Part shown: positions 1 through 8,488 of the stretch, in pieces
Layout of the letters: each line of letters opens with the position of its first letter
Position numbering within the stretch: position 1 is the first letter of the stretch
NCBI GenBank assembly: GCA_020026215.1
Contig: JAHHQT010000019.1
Location: 1-26,073, forward strand
Reading direction: 5' to 3'
DNA length: 26,073 bases
Source of the DNA: Muribaculaceae bacterium
Lineage (GTDB): Bacteria > Bacteroidota > Bacteroidia > Bacteroidales > Muribaculaceae
Translations under genes and position numbers: made by a program
Notes under the pieces: model-generated
Seen by the model: only the letters and a program-made list of their open reading frames with translations
Told to the model about the DNA's origin: nothing
Database searches by the model: none

Positions 1-322
1 CTGTAAAATCTACACCATCATATTCTTCCAGTCTCTTCTTATTTAATTCACAGTTGTGTGACAATTTATTATGAGTGTTGAACAGCAAAACCACAGGACA
101 ATAGCCTTGGTCCAACAACAGACGGGCTACAGCCAAAGCGTCGCCACCATTGTTGCCCGGTCCGGCAAAAATGATGATACGCTGTGAAGTCGCCCAACGT
201 TGTATAATCTCATACGCAATGGCTGAAGCAGCACGCTCCATCAGCTCGTAAGAGGTTATTCCTTCGCGCTCAACACTTAAACGTTCAATTTCCGATATAT
301 CTGACGATGTAAAAATCTTCAT
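1..322 (-). CDS. NAD(P)H-hydrate epimerase domain (YjeF N-terminal), partial
   Basis: Only the first 107 codons are in the window; the gene runs off the left edge. Reading leftward from the ATG at 322-320, the protein begins MKIFTSSDISEIE and contains the YjeF N-terminal hallmark FAGPGNNGGDALAVARLLL at about residues 52-70, with the metal/ligand-binding NNGGD at 57-61. This family re-epimerises the R form of hydrated NAD(P)H to the S form so that the dehydratase can repair it, acting in the cytosol. In Bacteroidales the epimerase is usually the N-terminal half of a roughly 500-aa bifunctional protein with an ADP-dependent dehydratase; the second half would lie outside the window, so the fusion is inferred. 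It is divergent from the MATE gene and has its own -7 element at 346-353. Confidence 0.9.
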   Translation of the reverse strand, partial: MKIFTSSDISEIERLSVEREGITSYELMERAASAIAYEIIQRWATSQRIIIFAGPGNNGGDALAVARLLLDQGYCPVVLLFNTHNKLSHNCELNKKRLEEYDGVDFT

Positions 323-345
323 TCTTGTACATAATTTACCTGATA

Positions 346-353
346 CAAAATTA
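346..353 (-). promoter_or_regulatory. -7 promoter element of the NAD(P)H-hydrate epimerase gene
   Basis: On the minus strand this reads TAATTTTG, matching the Bacteroidales primary sigma -7 consensus TAnnTTTG. It lies about 24 bases upstream of the ATG at 322. No good -33 TTTG was found at the expected distance, so the assignment rests on the -7 element and its position. Confidence 0.5.
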
Positions 354-442
354 TCGAATTTTAGCGGAATTAAAAAGTTAAAATAACCATAAATACAAAG
401 ATTTAAGCCATAACTCAATAATTTCGGATGCCAAATTTTTTA

Positions 443-450
443 TACCTTTG
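443..450 (+). promoter_or_regulatory. -7 promoter element of the MATE gene
   Basis: The sequence TACCTTTG matches TAnnTTTG and ends 17 bases before the ATG at 468. A TTTC at 422-425 could serve as a weak -33 element with 17-bp spacing. The leader would be very short. Confidence 0.5.
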
Positions 451-467
451 CACAGAAATTACGACTT

Positions 468-1796
468 ATGAAAGATTTTAGCTATAAAAATATCTGGTTG
501 GTAGCCTACCCCATCATTATAAGTTTGGTCATGGAACAACTTATAGGAATGACCGATACAGCATTCATGGGACGCGTAGGAGAGGTGGAATTGGGAGCTT
601 CTGCTATTGCTGGTGTATTCTATTTGGTCATCTTCTTGGCGGCAATGGGCTTCAGCGTGGGCGCACAGATTTTAATTGGCAGAAGAAATGGAGAAGGCGA
701 ATACAAGGCCATTGGCAATGTGTTCTATCAAGGCATCTTCTTCCTGTTTGCTTTGGCAGTGGTGCTGTTCACCCTCACCCAGTGTTTTTCGGGCATGATT
801 CTTGACAAGTTGGTTTCGTCAGCCGATGTAGCAGAGAAAGCGGAATCCTATATCGAATGGCGTGTTTATGGTTTCTTCTTCTCGTTCGTAGCCACCATGT
901 TCCGCGCGTTCTATGTAGGAACTACCCAAACCAAGACTTTGACTCTCAACTCGATGGTGATGGTTATTGCCAACATCATTTTCAACTATATCCTGATTTT
1001 CGGTAAGTTTGGTCTTCCTGCCTACGGTATTGCCGGTGCGGGTATGGGCTCTTCCCTTGCCGAATTGGTTTCACTGATTTTCTTCATCGTATATACCCGC
1101 AGAAAGATTGACTATAAGAAATATGGATTAAATCTTATTCCAAAGGTGAAAATCGACGAGTTGAAAAAGATTTTGGGCATTTCCACTTGGATTATGGTTC
1201 AAAATTTCTTCTCCATTTCCACGTGGTTCATCTTCTACATCTATGTGGAACACCTTGGAGAACTACCATTGGCAATCACCAATGTTATCCGCAGTCTTTC
1301 GGGCTTCCCGTTCATGATTCTGGTCGGTATTGCCTCTTCTTGTTCATCTATGGTCAGCAATATGATTGGCGGTGGACATAACGACAAAGTGGGCATGGTC
1401 ATCAACCGACACATGAAATTGTGCTTTTTGATTATCACACCGCTTTTGGTCATCATAGCCATCTTCCCGGAATTATTCTTGTCCATCTATACCGACATTG
1501 AGGAAGTCATCGTACATTCCGTTCCTGCATTGTGGGTAATGTGTATCTCCTATTTGTTCCAAATTCCTTCACAGGTATATTTCAGCAGTATCTCGGGCAC
1601 AGGCAACACCAAAACCGCTTTCGGTATTGAAATGTTCACGCTTCTATGCTACATGATTTACATCACCATTACCATTCTTGTTCTTCGCATAGATGTAACA
1701 TGGGCATGGTCTTCTGAATGTATTTATGCTACAGTGATGTTCACCTTGAGCTACAAATACCTCAAGAGTGGCAAATGGGAAGGTCGCCAAATTTAA
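468..1796 (+). CDS. MATE family multidrug/cation efflux transporter
   Basis: This is a 442-aa inner-membrane protein with about twelve hydrophobic segments in two similar halves, the usual MATE size. The N-terminus MKDFSYKNIWLVAYPII followed by LVMEQLIGMTDTAFMGRVGE is the typical first-helix signature of NorM/DinF-type MATE proteins. The family exports drugs or metabolites in exchange for Na+ or H+; the substrate here cannot be read from sequence. It is monocistronic, with its own -7 element, and converges on the flippase gene with only 4 bases between the two stop codons. No hairpin terminator is visible there. The neighbouring flippase belongs to the same MOP superfamily, but this copy is of the drug-exporter type, not a Wzx. 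Confidence 0.9.
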   Translation: MKDFSYKNIWLVAYPIIISLVMEQLIGMTDTAFMGRVGEVELGASAIAGVFYLVIFLAAMGFSVGAQILIGRRNGEGEYKAIGNVFYQGIFFLFALAVVLFTLTQCFSGMILDKLVSSADVAEKAESYIEWRVYGFFFSFVATMFRAFYVGTTQTKTLTLNSMVMVIANIIFNYILIFGKFGLPAYGIAGAGMGSSLAELVSLIFFIVYTRRKIDYKKYGLNLIPKVKIDELKKILGISTWIMVQNFFSISTWFIFYIYVEHLGELPLAITNVIRSLSGFPFMILVGIASSCSSMVSNMIGGGHNDKVGMVINRHMKLCFLIITPLLVIIAIFPELFLSIYTDIEEVIVHSVPALWVMCISYLFQIPSQVYFSSISGTGNTKTAFGIEMFTLLCYMIYITITILVLRIDVTWAWSSECIYATVMFTLSYKYLKSGKWEGRQI

Positions 1797-1800
1797 TCCC

Positions 1801-3075
1801 CTATCCTTTAATTTTTCTGAGAGAGATAAGACCGTACTTGTTGCAATAATACAAGCGGTAAACGAGTATGACCACTTCTGAAAGGGACAACGCCACAGCA
1901 AACATATAAATACTTAAGATGTCAGTAGCATACATTCCAAAATAAATTAATGCCAAGCAGACAGACGAAAGAATCACACTGTTGTTGAAAGGTTTTGGAT
2001 AGCCGAACGCCACCAGTACAGGAGCACCGATAAAGATAGTAATTCCCGCAACAAACACCCATACAGACAGGATGCGTGACAAGGTGATGGCTTCAGGCAT
2101 TTGGTCGCCTGCAAAGATATGAATAGCCACAGGAGCAAGCAAATAGACCATAAAAGCAACTACCGCTGAAAGTCCGACATTCAAGGTGAAGAATTTGCGT
2201 ACGAATCTCACATCGCACGATTTGGCAACGTGTGGATAAGCGGCTTGGTTGAGCATCTGCATTGGAATCTGTGCCACCTTGGCAATCTTTTGAGCCAAGT
2301 CAAATGCAGCGACAGCCTCCATGGAAAAGAACACACCGCTCACAGTTTTTGCCATCGCACTATTGAACGTATCTGATAGTCTGGACAGGAAGAACGGCAC
2401 ACTTTCCTTGAATTTCAACCACATATAAGCCCATGGCACACGCACAAATTTCACTTTGTTTACCTTCACCAACAACCAAATGGCAACAAATGCCGCCACC
2501 ACATTACCCAAAGATTGCAAGAGTACAAAAATCGGATAATCGTCGGCTGTTTTCACAAAGATAAACACCGTAACCGTATAGAATACAATAGACAGACTTT
2601 TCACCAAAGTCAGATATTTCATTTTCTCGATACCTTGATAGAACCATACTGGCAAAAGGAAATCTGACAAACAGGTCAAGAACGCAAATAGCATCAATGC
2701 CTTATTGTTCTCAAAGAACGGTACAAACAATAGTCCCGCCAGAATTGCACTGAACGACAATAGGAATAATATCAATTTGATACTCAGCACAGCACTGACG
2801 ATTTTGTTCAATTCTGACGGATTGTCACGGTTGACCGATACGTCCTTAACGGCTGAAATGTCAAGGCCAAAGGAGATGACAATACTGAAATAGGAAATGA
2901 TGGTTTGTGCGAAGATGGCGATACCGTAGTTTTCTGCACCTACTGTACGAATGATATATGGCAAGGCAATAAAAGGTAATGCCAATCGAAATAATTCAAT
3001 GATTGACAAATAACCCGTATTCTTCGCAAGAATACTATGATTTTTTATTTTCTGCCACAATTCATTCATACGCAA
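1801..3075 (-). CDS. oligosaccharide flippase (Wzx-like, polysaccharide biosynthesis protein)
   Basis: This 424-aa polytopic protein of the MOP superfamily resembles PST/Wzx flippases. After a short cytosolic N-terminus it has the segment LFRLALPFIALPYIIRTVG followed by ENYGIAIFAQTIISYF, the usual Wzx first-helix and loop pattern. About 12 hydrophobic segments follow. Wzx proteins move undecaprenyl-diphosphate-linked repeat units from the cytosolic to the periplasmic face of the inner membrane. Its start codon directly follows the stop of the cytidylyltransferase/PLP gene (0-base gap), so the two are co-transcribed and probably translationally coupled. It is the last gene of the polysaccharide operon. 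The identity of the sugar unit is not visible. Confidence 0.88.
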   Translation of the reverse strand: MRMNELWQKIKNHSILAKNTGYLSIIELFRLALPFIALPYIIRTVGAENYGIAIFAQTIISYFSIVISFGLDISAVKDVSVNRDNPSELNKIVSAVLSIKLILFLLSFSAILAGLLFVPFFENNKALMLFAFLTCLSDFLLPVWFYQGIEKMKYLTLVKSLSIVFYTVTVFIFVKTADDYPIFVLLQSLGNVVAAFVAIWLLVKVNKVKFVRVPWAYMWLKFKESVPFFLSRLSDTFNSAMAKTVSGVFFSMEAVAAFDLAQKIAKVAQIPMQMLNQAAYPHVAKSCDVRFVRKFFTLNVGLSAVVAFMVYLLAPVAIHIFAGDQMPEAITLSRILSVWVFVAGITIFIGAPVLVAFGYPKPFNNSVILSSVCLALIYFGMYATDILSIYMFAVALSLSEVVILVYRLYYCNKYGLISLRKIKG

Positions 3076-4896
3076 TTAGTTATTTGATTCCAATAATTTA
3101 AGTGTTTCTACAAGTTTCTTGTTGTCCGCTGTGTCACGAACAGCCAATCGAATGTAGTTACGATCTTCAAACGCTGATTTTGTACCACAATCCTTAATCA
3201 AAAGATTATATTGGCACAAAAGCACTTTCGCCAATTCGTGAGAAGTGAATTTATCCGTCACCTCACACAAGAAATAATTGGCTTGCGAAGGGATTACACG
3301 CAAATAGCTTACGGTTTTCAAGTCCTCAAGGAACCGTGCACGTTCAGCGATAAACTGACGGCAGGCACACTTATAGTCAGACTCGTATTTACCGAAAATC
3401 TGCAAGTAATATTCAGCAAACGAGTTAATGTTCCAAATTGCCACATCCTTACGAAGCCAACCTATCAGGTTCTTGTCGGCACTGGCAATCAAACCCAAGC
3501 GCAATCCAGGCACTCCGTAGGATTTTGAAATACTCTTCACGACAGCCATGTTAGGATGCCTTTCCAATATGGCATTGTCCAACAGGCTGTTTGCAGTTGA
3601 CTCGTCAGAGAAATCAACAAACGATTCATCCAAGACGAATTTCACGCCGAGTTTTTCCAATGCAATTGCCATTCTCTCGACATCCGCCTTCGGTATAAAA
3701 TTACCGGATGGATTGTCGGGATTGATGAGCAACAAGGTGGAAATGTTCTTGTCAGCAAAAAATTCCAACAAGTCATCCGCCGTATAGCTGAAATTGTCAT
3801 TCTTCGGCACGAATGCACAGATTTCAGTTTTTTCGTAACGGTTTGGATATTCTTCAAAAGTCGGGAATACAACCCCCAGTTTACCTTTTGAATTTTCCAT
3901 CAATGCCTTGATCAGTTCGGCAGCACCGTTTCCTGCACAAACATAGTCGCCATTGATTCCAAAATATTTACCCAAAAGCATGGAATTAATTCGCATGCCC
4001 GATGGATATTGTGTCAACAAGTCTTCAAAACTTGATTTCAATTCATTCTTCAAGCGAGTGGTCGGGAAGTAAGGATTCACCAAATAGCAGAAATCCAACA
4101 ATCTCGGGAAACGCCAGTATCCGCCGAAACGCTTGTACATTCTGTCCAACTTAATATCATCGTCGGCAAACAGAGTTTCGGCAATATCCAAGTCCTGAAT
4201 ATCATCTATTTCGTACCATTTTCGTCCGTTCAAAGGCAATGCCTTCAACTCGCATTTGTCAAGCATGGTGATGACACGCAGCACCTGCTCGTAGTATTCA
4301 TTGTTTCCCAACGACTTGGTATAGGCTTCCAAAAATGGGATATACTGTGTCGTGGAGAAATTCTTGCTAAACTTGTAGATATTGACGGTCTTATAGTAAG
4401 TACCGATATTTTGGTATCTGAACATCTTCTTGGGTACAAAACTCAAGATATTGTTGTTATTGTCGATACAAACCATCGTTCCGTCCATCCACGGCTCATA
4501 TTTCGCCACAAGAGCCAAACTTGGATAAGGATTTTCGACCAACATCTGAAACAATGAATCATCGAAAATCAAATCCGATTCAATCAGCAAAGTGTCGTCC
4601 TGTGCCAAGACATCCTTTGCCAACCACAAAGAATAAATATTATTGGTTTTGTCATAGACAGGATTCTCGATATATTCCACTTTGAGGCCCTTATAGTTGT
4701 CGCCGACATAGTCACGCAACTTGCCGCCCTCATATCCTATAACCAAAACCACGCGCGTCAGTGACAATTTCGAGAGTTGAGTCAAAGCTCTGTCAATCAA
4801 TTTGATTCCATTCACTTCGACCATACATTTCGTATTGTCCTTGGTCAAATCGCCCAGACGTTTGCCCATACCTGCGGCTAATATTATTGCTTGCAT
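3076..4896 (-). CDS. fused LicC-like cytidylyltransferase / CobD-HisC-like PLP enzyme
   Basis: This 606-aa protein has two enzymatic domains. Residues 1-245 are a nucleotidyltransferase: the loop LAAGMGKRLG (6-15), acceptor K23, TNNIYSLWLA (84-93), the metal-binding pattern ESDLIFD (106-112), and WYEIDD (227-232) all resemble LicC-type CTP:phosphocholine cytidylyltransferases. Residues about 255-606 are a fold-type I PLP enzyme: NPDNPSGN (392-399), DESFVDF with D423, PLP lysine K458 in SKSYGVPGLRLG, and YIRLAVRD (581-588) near the C-terminus. These motifs are closest to histidinol-phosphate aminotransferase and threonine-phosphate decarboxylase CobD. Both active sites look intact. Inference: the PLP domain makes an amino-alcohol phosphate (for example phosphoethanolamine from phosphoserine) and the other domain activates it as a CDP derivative for glycan decoration. 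A transaminase in phosphonate or amino-polyol metabolism is the alternative. It sits in the polysaccharide operon, abutting the flippase. Confidence 0.82.
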   Translation of the reverse strand: MQAIILAAGMGKRLGDLTKDNTKCMVEVNGIKLIDRALTQLSKLSLTRVVLVIGYEGGKLRDYVGDNYKGLKVEYIENPVYDKTNNIYSLWLAKDVLAQDDTLLIESDLIFDDSLFQMLVENPYPSLALVAKYEPWMDGTMVCIDNNNNILSFVPKKMFRYQNIGTYYKTVNIYKFSKNFSTTQYIPFLEAYTKSLGNNEYYEQVLRVITMLDKCELKALPLNGRKWYEIDDIQDLDIAETLFADDDIKLDRMYKRFGGYWRFPRLLDFCYLVNPYFPTTRLKNELKSSFEDLLTQYPSGMRINSMLLGKYFGINGDYVCAGNGAAELIKALMENSKGKLGVVFPTFEEYPNRYEKTEICAFVPKNDNFSYTADDLLEFFADKNISTLLLINPDNPSGNFIPKADVERMAIALEKLGVKFVLDESFVDFSDESTANSLLDNAILERHPNMAVVKSISKSYGVPGLRLGLIASADKNLIGWLRKDVAIWNINSFAEYYLQIFGKYESDYKCACRQFIAERARFLEDLKTVSYLRVIPSQANYFLCEVTDKFTSHELAKVLLCQYNLLIKDCGTKSAFEDRNYIRLAVRDTADNKKLVETLKLLESNN

Positions 4897-4950
4897 ATCT
4901 TAGTTTTTATAATTGTAAATCTACAGACTGTCGAGAATGCTCTTAACGAT

Positions 4951-7167
4951 CTATTGCAAATCATTAAGAACAAACTCTGCTTTATCCTGGTCAATCAAAC
5001 GCAGACCTTTACCCAATGCTGCCTCACATTGTTTTCTGTCTTGTCCGGACTTGATGACAAGGACTACTTTATCGGTCTTGTCTGCTAAGCATGCCATTGT
5101 GCTGTGTTCAGACAATGCACCCGAGCAAACAATCACTATATCGTATTTATCAGCCAAAGCTGTATATAATTCATTGAAACGGCCCGACAACAACAAGTCT
5201 GCATTTTCCAGTGCTGCCATTGAAACCACATCAATCTTGTCGCTGATAGCGCTATGGGCAATGACATTGTCCATTGTCATGTTTTCGTTGGAAACAAATT
5301 CCGACAAGTCACGACCACCGTTAGCCGACAATTCAGCCTTCAGTTTGCCGTTGAAGTCCACCACAGCCACACGTTTCATCGTGCTGGCAAATGCTTTCGC
5401 CAAGTTCACACTGATAACGGTCTTTCCGTCTTCACTGAACAAAGAAGTCACCAAGATGGATTTCACATCAGCTTTTACCAAGGCGTTGCGCAATCCGCGA
5501 ATGGACTCCATGAATTCAACGTCGTTTTCACTGTCCTTATGTGCAATTTGTGCAGCGATAGGAAGATTTGACAAACGGTTAATATCAGCTTTAATAATCA
5601 CTTTCTTAGCGTGCAATGTACGGTAAACGAACAAGATAGTCGGGAACAAGAACGCAAGAACCAATGCAATGCCGAATACAATCAGTTTCTTCGGTGCAAC
5701 AGGTTTCACATCGTGATAAGCGGCATCCACCACACGACCTTTAGGAAGGTTTGAACCCACTTTCAACAAACTGCTTTCGCGTTGTTCCATCAAGAACATA
5801 TACAGGTTGTTCTTGATTTCACGATCACGGAACAATCTGACAAATTCACGTTCTTGGTTCGGCATCTTGCGGATGCGGCCCATATATTTTTCATTTTCTT
5901 TCAAATGTTGCTTATAGGCAATATCCGAGCTTTCACGGGCCTTGCGGATAGTTTCAAGCACACCCGAACGCATACCGTCAATTTGGTTGTTCAACAAAAT
6001 CAAGTTCTTGTTGTCCTGCTTTGCAGAAAGATTCAACTGCATTCTGCGAAGAATCAATTCGTTGTAAGTCTCAATGGACTTGGCAACGCTTTCAAAGCCC
6101 ACACCGTTGGTGATTGGCACCATGGCATAACGGTTTTCAGGATTTTCCAAGAAATCACAAATCATGTCCATCACAGCCAATTGAGTTTGGTTTTGAACGA
6201 TAGACTGATTGTTCATCAAACTTTGAGAAACAACAGCCTTGTTCTCTTCCAAGATGTCCACAAAACTATTGTCGGTCTTATATTCTTCAATTTTCTTCTC
6301 TGCTTCGAAAAGTTCTCCGGTCAAAAGAGCCAAACGGTCATCCAAGAATTTCACTTCATTTTCAGAACGCTTGTTCACTTCATTCAAGCGACGGCGGTTG
6401 TACAATTCCAACATCTTGTTCAAGATGTCGCTACCACGGTCAATATGCTTGTCTTTCAACTCCAACGAAACACCGTTTGCTTTCTTCGATGCAAGGTCAA
6501 TCATCAACTCGTCCTTGTAGAATTCAGCGATAGCGTTATTGCCTTGTACGATAGCTACGATATCCCTGTCCACATAATTCTTGAACAATGTGGTCTTGTC
6601 CAAAACAAAAATACCACCGGTTGGCAAAGCCACGGTCATCGGCAGTTTTTGGTTTTCGGCTTCGAAGATAGTCTTGAAACGGCTTTTCTTTACAGTCAAG
6701 TCAATAGTAGAATCCACATTCAAGTGAATTTGGAAAGTCGCCCCCCTGCCCAAAGTGTCAAACATCGCATCAGGAGCCATGATTTTCACAGGAGTATCAT
6801 TATACAAAGGAACATTTCTGATGCCCTCTTTTGCGATATACATACGGTTCAACTTCAATTCGCTAACCATGTCGCAAAGCAAACTGCGTGATTGCAAGAC
6901 AAGCAACTCATCATCCACTGAACCTGCGCCAAGCGAGCCCATAGAGAAATTACGCATTACCTGCATCATTCCAACTCCGGTAGAAGAACCGTTTTCCTGC
7001 TCGATAAGAATATTGGCATGAAACATATACTCCGGATTCTTCTTGAACCAGTAAGTCACGGCCAAAGCCATACAAACCACAAATGAAATCACATAGTATT
7101 TCCAATGTTTTTTCATTTCATAAATAGTTCTCGAAAAATCAATTTTGCCATCATTTCTGACTTCCAT
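4951..7167 (-). CDS. Wzz/Wzc-like polysaccharide co-polymerase with degenerate tyrosine-kinase domain
   Basis: This 738-aa inner-membrane protein controls chain length and export of the polysaccharide. A Wzz domain starts with a membrane helix at about 24-40. A long periplasmic region with probable coiled coils (about 265-300 and 405-450) follows, then the GRVVDAAYHDVKPVAPKKL segment (477-495) and a second helix at about 496-515. The cytosolic part keeps the ESIRGLRNAL region (554-563) and a P-loop SEDGKT (578-583). However, Walker A' reads VVDFNGK (602-608) instead of DxDxR, and Walker B reads IVIVCSG (677-683) with cysteine where the catalytic aspartate belongs. No tyrosine occurs after Y675, so the autophosphorylated tail is missing. 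The domain is therefore probably not an active BY-kinase. The gene lies 25 bases after the polymerase gene and 54 bases before the fused-enzyme gene. Confidence 0.88.
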   Translation of the reverse strand: MEVRNDGKIDFSRTIYEMKKHWKYYVISFVVCMALAVTYWFKKNPEYMFHANILIEQENGSSTGVGMMQVMRNFSMGSLGAGSVDDELLVLQSRSLLCDMVSELKLNRMYIAKEGIRNVPLYNDTPVKIMAPDAMFDTLGRGATFQIHLNVDSTIDLTVKKSRFKTIFEAENQKLPMTVALPTGGIFVLDKTTLFKNYVDRDIVAIVQGNNAIAEFYKDELMIDLASKKANGVSLELKDKHIDRGSDILNKMLELYNRRRLNEVNKRSENEVKFLDDRLALLTGELFEAEKKIEEYKTDNSFVDILEENKAVVSQSLMNNQSIVQNQTQLAVMDMICDFLENPENRYAMVPITNGVGFESVAKSIETYNELILRRMQLNLSAKQDNKNLILLNNQIDGMRSGVLETIRKARESSDIAYKQHLKENEKYMGRIRKMPNQEREFVRLFRDREIKNNLYMFLMEQRESSLLKVGSNLPKGRVVDAAYHDVKPVAPKKLIVFGIALVLAFLFPTILFVYRTLHAKKVIIKADINRLSNLPIAAQIAHKDSENDVEFMESIRGLRNALVKADVKSILVTSLFSEDGKTVISVNLAKAFASTMKRVAVVDFNGKLKAELSANGGRDLSEFVSNENMTMDNVIAHSAISDKIDVVSMAALENADLLLSGRFNELYTALADKYDIVIVCSGALSEHSTMACLADKTDKVVLVIKSGQDRKQCEAALGKGLRLIDQDKAEFVLNDLQ

Positions 7168-7192
7168 ATCGTATAATTTTTTAAATTTTCAA

Positions 7193-8476
7193 TTAAATGG
7201 TTCTCACACTTCGCCAATAAGAGGTTTCCTGTTCCAATGGACGGTGTGATATTTCTTTTGCTTCTTCTTTAGAGATATTTCTCACCGGTGCAAGGACTAT
7301 TCCCATCACAGCCATCAACATTTCACCGAAGGAATTAATGATGCCCGGAGCGGCAATGGAGTCAATCAAAAGCAATGTAATGATGGAAACCCCTACAATA
7401 AACGGAACAATCCCATTTTTACGGATAACCAAACGCAGTTTTTGACCGAACCACACCCAAACGTATATAAACAGCACAACTCCTACCATCCCAAATTGGG
7501 CCAAGGCAGGATAAAAAGTATCGCTGATAAAAGAATCATAACTTGGCGACAATCCCCAAACATTATCCAAGCCGTATTCGTAATATAGGTTGGAATAATT
7601 GATGTCAGTGGAAGACGGACTGGTCGCAAATGATGCCAATCCCGAGCCCAACAGGAAGTGGTCCCAAAGTACCAACACACCCGCCACATAAAGCATCGGG
7701 CGAGCTACCGTAACCATCAAATCCTCGTCAAATACTGAAGTGGGATCACCACCCGTGATGAAATAGAATTTGATTTTCTCCCAGGCAACGACAATAACCC
7801 CTGCAAACAAGGCAAAGACAATCAAGCCGTTTTTCAAAGTCATCTTGGAGAAGATGCCGGGACGATATACATAAATCATAAACAGGAGAACAACAACTGA
7901 ACCAAAATATTTAGAACGGCCACAGACCAACCCTGCCAATAGAATCAATACAATTTTTTTAAGATTTCTGCCAAGGACATATTTTTCGTCATTGTCCGCA
8001 GTAATCAGGAATACCACAGCAGTACAAAGGAAGAGACTGCCCAAGTAGTATTCATGAAAAAGAGTCACCCAAAAGAGCGGTGTGAAATACAAGCCGAATC
8101 CCAACAGGCATAAACCGCCGCTAATGACACGGATAATTTGCTTTTGCGCACGCGAAAATTCGGGCATGATGGCATAGGTAATGCCAAATGCAATGACAGG
8201 TTTCATCCAAATGATGAAATCTTTGATGATAGCTTTAGGAACATTGTATGAATAGGCAAAAACAGAATAGAACATATAGAAAGTCAATATGCCTGTCCCA
8301 GCCAAAAGAATCTTATATTTTTTCCAATTACGATTGTAGAGCATATCCAGTATGCCCAAGAAAAACATCAATGCCAAGATCAGTTCATCGAAAATCATGA
8401 AGATAAACGGTGATATGAACAGACTTATGAAAAGCCCGCAAAACAGATAGAAGTATGTTCTGTTTATACTCAGCAT
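7193..8476 (-). CDS. O-antigen polymerase/ligase-like membrane protein (Wzy candidate)
   Basis: This 427-aa protein has about ten to twelve predicted membrane helices and a large periplasmic loop at roughly residues 235-305 that is rich in aromatic and polar residues, as in Wzy/WaaL (O-antigen ligase family) proteins. Wzy polymerises Und-PP-linked repeat units in the periplasm. Proteins of this class show little sequence conservation, so the call rests on topology and on its position between the Wza and Wzz/Wzc genes (12-base and 25-base gaps). A ligase role cannot be excluded, but genomic context favours polymerase. The C-terminal tail of about 30 residues is charged and cytosolic. Confidence 0.78.
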   Translation of the reverse strand: MLSINRTYFYLFCGLFISLFISPFIFMIFDELILALMFFLGILDMLYNRNWKKYKILLAGTGILTFYMFYSVFAYSYNVPKAIIKDFIIWMKPVIAFGITYAIMPEFSRAQKQIIRVISGGLCLLGFGLYFTPLFWVTLFHEYYLGSLFLCTAVVFLITADNDEKYVLGRNLKKIVLILLAGLVCGRSKYFGSVVVLLFMIYVYRPGIFSKMTLKNGLIVFALFAGVIVVAWEKIKFYFITGGDPTSVFDEDLMVTVARPMLYVAGVLVLWDHFLLGSGLASFATSPSSTDINYSNLYYEYGLDNVWGLSPSYDSFISDTFYPALAQFGMVGVVLFIYVWVWFGQKLRLVIRKNGIVPFIVGVSIITLLLIDSIAAPGIINSFGEMLMAVMGIVLAPVRNISKEEAKEISHRPLEQETSYWRSVRTI

Positions 8477-8488
8477 TCCAATCTCAAA

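Noticed and set aside
5782..6891. A 369-codon plus-strand open frame opposite the Wzz/Wzc gene.
   Set aside because: It is antisense to a clear coding region, has skewed His/Gln/Phe composition typical of a shadow frame, no family motif and no promoter.
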